This document shows, piece after piece, positions 49,675 through 55,917 of a stretch of DNA of 55,917 bases. The notes below the pieces were generated by a model, which saw nothing but the letters and a program-made list of their open reading frames with translations, was not told the origin of the DNA and ran no database searches. Source of the DNA: SSEF01 sp964604195 (GTDB lineage Bacteria > Patescibacteriota > Minisyncoccia > Moranbacterales > UBA1568). The stretch lies in the NCBI GenBank assembly GCA_964604195.1, contig CAZRXW010000004.1:1-55917 (forward strand). Direction: 5' to 3'. The translations under genes were made by a program, and so were the position numbers. The first letter of the stretch is position 1; every line of letters begins with the position of its first letter.

Positions 49675-51264
49675 TCACCAATGAAACCAGCGCCTTGGTT
49701 TCCGATACACCTCTCCAAAACGCTGCCCCATATAGGTACCATTTTCAATAGCCAACGCACCATTGACAAGAAGCGACTCTATTCCCGTAGCGTACTGGTA
49801 CGGATTCTCAAGTGTTGCTTGGTCTGCAATCTTGGCTGGATCAAAAACAACCACATCTGCCCGATATCCTACTGCTAACTTTCCTCTTTTGTTTAATCCA
49901 AATTTAGCTGCTGGTTTCCCAGTCATTTTATATACAGCCTCTTCCCAAGATAGAGCCTGCTGACGCCTAACATATTCAGCAAAAATTCTTGGAAAAGTAC
50001 CAAAGTTTCTTGGATGCACCTTGTCTCCAGTTTCTGCATGCTCTTTTGAATACCCTGATCCGTTTGAACTGATAATGGAAAAAGGATGCTGAATCGCCTT
50101 AAGTACATTTTTTTCAGAGAGTGACTCGATTGATACAATAGCTCTTCCCTCACTGGCCATCAAAAGTTCTACCACCACCTCCTCAGGGCTTTTGGCATGC
50201 AACTCGGCTATCTCAGCTACTTTATGTCGAGAAAGCATATTACCTAAACTCGACACCGAGATAGTCATCGCTGAATAATCAATACTGTTTTTCTGCATTT
50301 CCTGAATTACTGTCCTGCGAACCTCAGCATCTTTGAGTCGAGCCAACATAAGCTTTCGTCCATTTTCAGTAATCCATGTCGGGAGAAAGGTATAGAGTAC
50401 TGATCCCGTTACTGTATACGGATAAACATCAAATGAAATATCAAGATCTCCCAATGCTGCTGCCTCGATAAGATTGAAAACCTCATCCATCAAATGCCAG
50501 TTTTCTTTTCCAACTGCCTTGAGATGTGATATATGAAGAGGGACTTTCGTCTTCTGAGCCACGGTTATTGCTTCCTCAACTGCCTTAACAAGGCCCTCCC
50601 CTTCATTCCGAACATAGGTTGCATAAACACCTTTCTCCTCACCCACAAGCTCTACCAATTTCAATATTTCATTAATATGTGCCCCCCGGGCATGTGTATA
50701 CAAAAGACCTGTCGAAAATCCGATAGCTCCAGCATGAAAAGACTCCTTCAAGAGTTTTTCCATAAGACGAACCTCATCATCATGTATTGGTCGTGTCTCA
50801 TCACGCATTGCCCCACGACGGAGAGTCCCATGACCTACGAGTGTCGCAAAATTCAACGCTGGTTTTCGCTTTTCTACTGCTCGCAAAAACTCATCCATTG
50901 CAAGCCAATTAAAATTCACCGTATCAACATCCGTCCATTTCTGAATAGAACGTATATCTTCCGCTCTCGTAAGCGGTGCCAATGACGCTCCAGAATTACC
51001 ACCAACCACTGTGGTCACTCCCTGATACAACAGGCTTTCGAGATGAGGATTGGCCATTAATGCCCAGTAGGTATCAGAGTGATTATTAACATCAATAAAA
51101 CCAGGTGCAACATACTTTCCTTCTGCTTCAACAAGACGTTCTGTCGCACCAACAACTTCACCAAGAGCCACTATATGTCCCTCTCGAATACCAATATCAC
51201 CAGAAAACATTGGTCTTCCGGTGCCATCAATAAGAGTCCCGTGTCGAATGACGACATCGTACAT
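49675..51264 (-). CDS. N-acyl-D-amino-acid deacylase-like amidohydrolase
   Basis: A 529-aa metal-dependent amidohydrolase of the D-aminoacylase type: VIRHGTLIDGTGRPMFSGDI, KYVAPGFIDVNNHSDTYW, LLYQGVTTVVGGNSGASLAP and PLHISHLKAVGKENW. The family's bridging Cys (GNCG) is Ser here, and the first His of the HxH pair is Asn, so metal binding may be altered. Typical substrates are N-acyl-D-amino acids, but dihydroorotase- or dipeptidase-like roles are possible. It lies one base after gap, as last gene of the carbon operon. Confidence 0.82.
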   Translation of the reverse strand: MYDVVIRHGTLIDGTGRPMFSGDIGIREGHIVALGEVVGATERLVEAEGKYVAPGFIDVNNHSDTYWALMANPHLESLLYQGVTTVVGGNSGASLAPLTRAEDIRSIQKWTDVDTVNFNWLAMDEFLRAVEKRKPALNFATLVGHGTLRRGAMRDETRPIHDDEVRLMEKLLKESFHAGAIGFSTGLLYTHARGAHINEILKLVELVGEEKGVYATYVRNEGEGLVKAVEEAITVAQKTKVPLHISHLKAVGKENWHLMDEVFNLIEAAALGDLDISFDVYPYTVTGSVLYTFLPTWITENGRKLMLARLKDAEVRRTVIQEMQKNSIDYSAMTISVSSLGNMLSRHKVAEIAELHAKSPEEVVVELLMASEGRAIVSIESLSEKNVLKAIQHPFSIISSNGSGYSKEHAETGDKVHPRNFGTFPRIFAEYVRRQQALSWEEAVYKMTGKPAAKFGLNKRGKLAVGYRADVVVFDPAKIADQATLENPYQYATGIESLLVNGALAIENGTYMGQRFGEVYRKPRRWFHW

Positions 51265-51265
51265 A

Positions 51266-52294
51266 CTACTGTCTCGAAGTTGACTCCAAAAGGAGAGCCA
51301 TCTCTACTAATCTATTTGAATATCCCCACTCGTTATCATACCATGCAACAATCTTTACTAAATCCCCATCAATAACTTTAGTAAGAGAAAGATCAACAAT
51401 ACTTGAATGTGGGTCACCAATAAAATCAGAAGAAACTAATGGCTCATTGGTCACCGCTAACACATGTGCATAGCGAGGATTACGGCTAGCTTCAGTTAAA
51501 ACAGTATTGATCTCCTCTTTCGAAGTCTTCTTCTTCAAAAGAAAGGTGCAATCTGATATTGAAACCACTATTGTCGGTACGCGAATAGAAAGCCCATCGA
51601 ACTTATCCTTAAGTTCAGGCATTACCTGCGTTACTGCAATAGCTGCCCCCGTAGTAGTAGGCACAATATTTTGGGCTGCTGCTCTCGCTCGACGCAAATC
51701 CTTGTGTGGACCATCTTGGAGACTTTGGTCAGCGGTATAGGAATGAATGGTTGTCATGAGCGCCTTTTCAATCCCAAAATGCTCTTGGATCACCTTGGCT
51801 ACTGGTGCCAGAGAATTCGTTGTACAAGAAGCATTGGAAATTACTGTCTCTGTATTATATTGATCCGCATTTACCCCAATAAGAAAAGTGGGGAGCGATC
51901 CGTCCTCCCCCTTAGCTGGAGCAGAGAGAATCACCCGCTTGGCACCCGCCTGAAGATGTACAGCTGCCGCTTCCTTGTCGGTAAATCGCCCCGTACATTC
52001 CAGAACCACATCTACCTGATGATCCCGCCATGGAAGCTTGGCCGGATCAGGTTGGGCATACACGGGATATTGTTTCTCATCCACAATCAGTTGCTTATCC
52101 CCTACCCCTACCGACCTCCGATAACGACCATAGGCCGTATCATGCGATAACAGATGGGCCAGAATTTCTGGTTCAGTCAAATCATTAATAGCTACCACCT
52201 CAAGTTCTGGTTTTTCAAGAGCGATTTTAAATGCCGCCCGACCAATACGACCAAATCCATTAATAGCTACCTTAATTTTTTTTGTTTCTGTCAT
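51266..52294 (-). CDS. gap: glyceraldehyde-3-phosphate dehydrogenase
   Basis: It oxidises glyceraldehyde-3-phosphate with NAD(P) to 1,3-bisphosphoglycerate. KVAINGFGRIGRAAFKIALE is the cofactor fold. SNASCTTNSLAPVAKVIQ holds the catalytic Cys (near 155). HSYTADQSLQDGPHKDLRRA and the C-terminal WYDNEWGYSNRLVEM are conserved. At 342 aa it is full length. It follows fba by 14 bases. Confidence 0.97.
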   Translation of the reverse strand: MTETKKIKVAINGFGRIGRAAFKIALEKPELEVVAINDLTEPEILAHLLSHDTAYGRYRRSVGVGDKQLIVDEKQYPVYAQPDPAKLPWRDHQVDVVLECTGRFTDKEAAAVHLQAGAKRVILSAPAKGEDGSLPTFLIGVNADQYNTETVISNASCTTNSLAPVAKVIQEHFGIEKALMTTIHSYTADQSLQDGPHKDLRRARAAAQNIVPTTTGAAIAVTQVMPELKDKFDGLSIRVPTIVVSISDCTFLLKKKTSKEEINTVLTEASRNPRYAHVLAVTNEPLVSSDFIGDPHSSIVDLSLTKVIDGDLVKIVAWYDNEWGYSNRLVEMALLLESTSRQ

Positions 52295-52308
52295 AAGAAA
52301 TGCTTAAA

Positions 52309-53178
52309 TTAAATATCACGCGCCTTTCCAAGGGATCCAAAAAGTTCCATTTTCCTTTTGACTGCCTCTTTGAAGGCCTCCCTCGCAGGCATCAAAATTT
52401 TCCGAATATCAACTGCATCATTTTCTGGTAGTGTCTGCCGTAATGTCTCAATAAAAGCAGTTTTGGTAGCAGTTTCAACATTAAAACAAGCAATACCTTC
52501 TTTGATTGCTGTTTTGACTCGGCTTTCTTCCCAATCAGAAGCCCCATGAAGAACCAGCGGGAGATCAATATGTTCTCGAATAGCAATAAGACGATCAAAA
52601 TCAGGCTCAGGTCGTTCTGGAAAGCTCCCATGAGCATTACCAATAGCTATCGCCAGAGTATCTATACCAGTTGCTCGCACATAAGCGCCAGCCTGATTAG
52701 GATGAGTCATATATTTATCCCAGTCCATATGCTCCGGATCTGTTACTTCTCCCTTGTAAGGAACATTACCTAATTCACCCTGGACTACCGCACCCTTTGA
52801 ATGTGCCTCTTTAACAATCTCTTGCGTCATAGAGACATTTTCTTCATAGGAAAGCGTCGAGGCATCCATCATAACGGATTTAAATCCAATTGCGAGAGCC
52901 TCTCTCACTACTGAAATATTTCTGCCATGATCCAAATGAATCGAGAGTGGGATATCAGGAAAATAAAAATCTGCTAAATTTTTTACCAGATGATACATGG
53001 CTTGACCACCACTATACTGAAAAGTTTTTTCTGTCATCTGAATGATTACTGGTGAAGCGGATTCAGCTGCTGCCTCAAGAATAGCTCTGGTCGTCTCAAG
53101 GTTGACCGTATTAAAAGCACCGACGGCATAACCGCCATTTTGAGCCTGCTCTAACAGTTTTTTCGAAGAAACAAGCAT
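52309..53178 (-). CDS. fba: class II fructose-bisphosphate aldolase
   Basis: This zinc enzyme splits fructose-1,6-bisphosphate into two triose phosphates. Zinc and active-site motifs: IPLSIHLDHGRN (near 77-88), MMDASTLSYEENV, VVQGELGNVPYKGE, AIGNAHGSFP and LVLHGASDWEESRV. At 289 aa it matches the short class IIB type, so a tagatose-bisphosphate role cannot be excluded. It lies five bases after tpiA. Confidence 0.95.
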   Translation of the reverse strand: MLVSSKKLLEQAQNGGYAVGAFNTVNLETTRAILEAAAESASPVIIQMTEKTFQYSGGQAMYHLVKNLADFYFPDIPLSIHLDHGRNISVVREALAIGFKSVMMDASTLSYEENVSMTQEIVKEAHSKGAVVQGELGNVPYKGEVTDPEHMDWDKYMTHPNQAGAYVRATGIDTLAIAIGNAHGSFPERPEPDFDRLIAIREHIDLPLVLHGASDWEESRVKTAIKEGIACFNVETATKTAFIETLRQTLPENDAVDIRKILMPAREAFKEAVKRKMELFGSLGKARDI

Positions 53179-53183
53179 ACCTA

Positions 53184-53960
53184 TTATTCGTGTTTAAAAT
53201 GATTTTCAGCAAGCTCCATCATTTTTATAATCTCTCGCGGAAAAAGACTTTCCTTCCCTACGAGCACCCCATCCATCTCTGCCTCCCAAGAAGCTAAAGA
53301 AAGGGAAATGGCTGTCACTGATCCACCATAAAGCACTCGAACTCGTTCAGCTACTCGAGAACTAAAATGTTCTGTAAACCACTTTCGAAGAAACACTTTT
53401 ACTTGAAAAATTTCTGTGGTTGTTGGTGTTACCCCAGCACCAATGGCCCATCTTGGCTCATACGCAAGAATAATTTTTTCTGCTTGAAGAGAGGAGATGT
53501 CCGTAAAAATACTCTCCAGTTGCCGAAGGAGTACCTCTGTCATATTACCCTTATCGCGTTCTTCTTGGGTTTCTCCAATACAGACAATAGGGGTAAGTCC
53601 CATATGGAGTGCAGCATCCATTTTTCTCCTTACTATATCATCAGTCTCACCAAATTGACTCCGTCGTTCACTATGACCAAGAATCACAAAAGATGCTCCA
53701 AAATTTTTCAACATGAGGGGTGATATCGATCCCGTACAAGCACCACTTTTCTCCCAGTGCGCATCTTGACCAGCCAAAGAAAAATGGGTCGGGAGACGAG
53801 CAAATTTCGACAAGTGAATAAATGGTGGGGCTATCACCCCAGCTACTCGCTCAAAGTGTTTTCCGTAGGCAGCCTTGCGTAACTCTGACAGGTAATGATC
53901 CCCCTCTTGTTCAGATATAAGATTCATTTTGAGATTACCCACAACAAGAAAAGGAGACAT
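53184..53960 (-). CDS. tpiA: triosephosphate isomerase
   Basis: It interconverts dihydroxyacetone phosphate and glyceraldehyde-3-phosphate. VVGNLKMNL holds the N-K pair. FVILGHSERRSQFGETDDIV holds the catalytic His. LAYEPRWAIGAGVTP holds the catalytic Glu; the usual V in EPVW is R here. VRVLYGGSVTA and MDGVLVGKESL form the phosphate site. At 258 aa it is normal. It sits between galT and fba, five bases from each. Confidence 0.96.
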   Translation of the reverse strand: MSPFLVVGNLKMNLISEQEGDHYLSELRKAAYGKHFERVAGVIAPPFIHLSKFARLPTHFSLAGQDAHWEKSGACTGSISPLMLKNFGASFVILGHSERRSQFGETDDIVRRKMDAALHMGLTPIVCIGETQEERDKGNMTEVLLRQLESIFTDISSLQAEKIILAYEPRWAIGAGVTPTTTEIFQVKVFLRKWFTEHFSSRVAERVRVLYGGSVTAISLSLASWEAEMDGVLVGKESLFPREIIKMMELAENHFKHE

Positions 53961-53965
53961 ATGGG

Positions 53966-55003
53966 CTACACGTGTTCAGCAAGTTTTGATCGAAGATATT
54001 GAGCTGCTACTTCTGGTTGAATAGTTGAGAGTTCAATTCCAGTAGCGAGTTCGAGGCCAGCCCAAACACTGGTGCGCGGCACAATCTCAATATGCCATTG
54101 AAAATGATCAGCATCAGCCCCCGAAGCAGGAGCTGTATTAATGTAAAAATTATAGGGGGGATTATCTAGACCCCAATATAGTGATTGAAGGGCTTTTTGT
54201 AATGCTTCAGCACAGGTAAACTTTTCCTCATCAGTAATCCTTTCAAAATAAGGATTTGGTCTTTTCCCCACAACCCAGAGACCAAAGGCTACTCGAGAAG
54301 CAAACGGGGCAAAGACTACAAAATCGTCATTCTCAAAGACAACTCTTTTCTTTACTTCCAGCTCATAATTGGTCATGAGGGAATACACTCGTTCGTGGTG
54401 ATTTCTATAAAATCGCTCAGCTCCATCGAGGATACTCTTTACATACGGGGCCAGAACGGGCAAAGCCATTATCTGAGAATGTGGATGCGCAATAGAGGCG
54501 CCTGCTTCCTTTCCATGATTATGAAAAATCTGAATGTACTGAACATTAGATTTATTCATGAGAGAAAGATAGCGTTCCTGATAGGCATCAAGAATTTCAG
54601 CTACTCGCCAATCATCCATGAGCGCAATATGCTTCTTTGGATCACGAGTAACAACTACTTCGTGATATCCCACTCCCGTCATAGCAAAGTAAGGCCCCTC
54701 TTCGAGGGATCGAGCTGAGTGACCATGAGAAACTGCCGGATATTTATTGGGAAATACACGCAGACTCCACTCATCTTCACCTGCCTTGTAGATAAGCACA
54801 TCTTTTTCTTGTCCAGTCTCTTCGGGGTGTTCAAAAAGACTGGGCCCACTATCCTCTTGAGCGCGATCCTTGATTACAAACTCGTCAGGTCGCTTTGCTC
54901 GGCCAGTGGCAATAATCACCCAATCACCCGTCACCAGATCTTGTCGTAGTTCTGATTCGGATGATTTCTGTGTTATCTTTTTATTTTCAATTGATATTTG
55001 CAT
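53966..55003 (-). CDS. galT: galactose-1-phosphate uridylyltransferase family protein
   Basis: GalT exchanges UMP between UDP-glucose and a hexose-1-phosphate. RQDLVTGDWVIIATGRAKRP starts the domain. The HIT active site is SIAHPHSQIMALPV (H-P-H near 180). FPNKYPAVSHG and HFQWHIEIVPR also fit. The second half is atypical (YRNHHERVYSLMTNYELEVK), so relatives that use other sugar phosphates or ADP are possible. ATG 55003 is preferred to an upstream TTG. It follows the GT2 gene by 18 bases. Confidence 0.88.
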   Translation of the reverse strand: MQISIENKKITQKSSESELRQDLVTGDWVIIATGRAKRPDEFVIKDRAQEDSGPSLFEHPEETGQEKDVLIYKAGEDEWSLRVFPNKYPAVSHGHSARSLEEGPYFAMTGVGYHEVVVTRDPKKHIALMDDWRVAEILDAYQERYLSLMNKSNVQYIQIFHNHGKEAGASIAHPHSQIMALPVLAPYVKSILDGAERFYRNHHERVYSLMTNYELEVKKRVVFENDDFVVFAPFASRVAFGLWVVGKRPNPYFERITDEEKFTCAEALQKALQSLYWGLDNPPYNFYINTAPASGADADHFQWHIEIVPRTSVWAGLELATGIELSTIQPEVAAQYLRSKLAEHV

Positions 55004-55021
55004 GTCCAAAAACTAGGTGAT

Positions 55022-55789
55022 TTAACTAACTTTTGAATCAAGATAGTCTTTCACACGATATTGACCCGTCATCAATCTCCACTTTGTCTTGAAAAGATCG
55101 ATCAGTACTTGAATAAAACCATTCGGTCCCGTAAGTGAAACTGTTGATCCTTCCTCATTCATCCAGCGCACTGGAAGCTGTTTTACCTTGAAACGAAGGG
55201 CATGTGCCAAAGCGATAAGTTCAAAATCAAAACCGAACCGATCCACTACCATACGACTGGCAATAGCTTGAGCCGCTTCCCCAGTAAGCATTTTGAATCC
55301 ACATTGAGTATCTGGATACGACCAAAGTCCGAGAAGAATACGAATAAGCCAATTCCCACCCTCTCCCATAATCTCCCGATGACGAGGCTGGTGAACCTGA
55401 ATAAAAGCCCCTTCAATCTTTCTTGAACCTATAACTACATCGTACCCTTCTTCAAAAGCTGGGAGGAAAGTATCCAAATGAGTAATTGAAGTAGATCCAT
55501 CAGCATCAAGAAATACGCAGTATTTACCCTTTGCCTCAAGCAGCCCCTGGCGTACCACAAATCCTTTACCATGATTCTCTACATTATCAATAACCTTCAG
55601 GTGTGGGATTTGCAAACTATAATTTTGAGCAATTTCAGCAGTATTGTCAGGGGAACCATCTTCAATAACGATAATCTCGTATGTATAGCTTTTACCCTTT
55701 AGATAAGCGTCTATCTCAAGAAGATTTCTCCCAATACGCTCACCCTCCTTGTAAGCCGGAACAATAACTGAAAGAAATGGTGTATCCAT
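55022..55789 (-). CDS. GT2 glycosyltransferase, polyprenyl-phosphate sugar synthase type
   Basis: A 255-aa GT-A enzyme resembling ALG5 and DPM1: FLSVIVPAYKEGERIGRNLL, IIVIEDGSPDNTAEIAQNYS, then CVFLDADGSTSITHLDTFLP with the D-x-D that binds metal and sugar nucleotide, and SYPDTQCGFKMLTGEAA. No membrane segment is present, as in cytosolic-face ALG5-like enzymes. It probably makes a polyprenyl-phosphate sugar that the GT-C enzymes (35607, 37264) use. It is the first gene of the carbon operon. Confidence 0.9.
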   Translation of the reverse strand: MDTPFLSVIVPAYKEGERIGRNLLEIDAYLKGKSYTYEIIVIEDGSPDNTAEIAQNYSLQIPHLKVIDNVENHGKGFVVRQGLLEAKGKYCVFLDADGSTSITHLDTFLPAFEEGYDVVIGSRKIEGAFIQVHQPRHREIMGEGGNWLIRILLGLWSYPDTQCGFKMLTGEAAQAIASRMVVDRFGFDFELIALAHALRFKVKQLPVRWMNEEGSTVSLTGPNGFIQVLIDLFKTKWRLMTGQYRVKDYLDSKVS

Positions 55790-55829
55790 AACAAAAATAA
55801 CGGCCAGATAATTCCCGAATTACTCTTCC

Positions 55830-55838
55830 ATTGTAGCA
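55830..55838 (-). promoter_or_regulatory. extended -10 promoter of the GT2-gap operon
   Basis: Minus strand: TGC-TACAAT, an extended -10 box with no convincing -35. The leader is about 33 bases. Confidence 0.5.
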
Positions 55839-55863
55839 CAACATCAGCTAGCTGTACTACGCC

Positions 55864-55917
55864 TGTACAAGATGAGTACATAGGTGACAAATGACTGGCT
55901 TTGATGGGTGTCTGGTA
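55864..55917 (-). mobile_element. end of a second copy of the insertion sequence (partial)
   Basis: TGTACAAGATGAGTACATAG followed by GTGACAAATGAC matches the end at 23010 with a few differences and in the same orientation. The rest of the element lies beyond the window. Confidence 0.75.

Overview
This window most likely comes from a Patescibacteria (Candidate Phyla Radiation) genome, probably near the Parcubacteria. That placement is inferred from small dense operons, many proteins of types seen mainly in that group, a short EF-Ts and an RNA polymerase alpha subunit without a C-terminal domain. UGA serves as an ordinary stop (for example in trxB), which argues against the recoded Gracilibacteria and Absconditabacteria. 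Genes occur in long same-strand runs, mostly on the minus strand.

Positions 1-13,400 hold information-processing genes. An infA-rpmJ-rpsM-rpsK-rpsD-rpoA-rplQ-rplM-rpsI operon reads leftward from a near-consensus promoter at 5500-5528. Upstream lie an exported protein, a 3'-5' exonuclease, a polyprenyl synthase and uppS (lipid carrier). Next come five tRNA genes with rpmG and a broken GIY-YIG gene, then a TPR membrane protein and rpsB-tsf. On the plus strand, rpmE, prfA and prmC follow.

Positions 15,400-20,400 hold a 22-residue lysine/alanine peptide with a perfect Shine-Dalgarno, an AT-rich gap, a structured leader before a LysM-like membrane protein, and a minus-strand operon (HTH protein, rmuC, membrane protein, WecA/MraY-like transferase, DUF192).

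Positions 20,500-35,500 are the most unusual part. A plus-strand membrane protein with a degenerate PP2C-like domain faces a six-gene minus-strand operon. The operon encodes three large proteins built of repeated beta and helical modules, two small proteins and a membrane-anchored VirB4/TraD-like ATPase. A decayed DDE insertion sequence lies between the two transcription units. This is the best candidate for an undescribed system, probably at the cell envelope.

Positions 35,600-49,600 are about the envelope: two GT-C glycosyltransferases, ftsQ-like, holB, two GT4 glycosyltransferases, mreB, murA and murD. Among them are a candidate non-coding RNA and a csoR-SDR-trxB redox unit with a clear palindromic operator. 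Positions 49,675-55,800 are a carbon operon (GT2, galT, tpiA, fba, gap, amidohydrolase). The window ends inside a second copy of the insertion sequence. Several promoters lie so close to start codons that leaderless mRNAs are likely.
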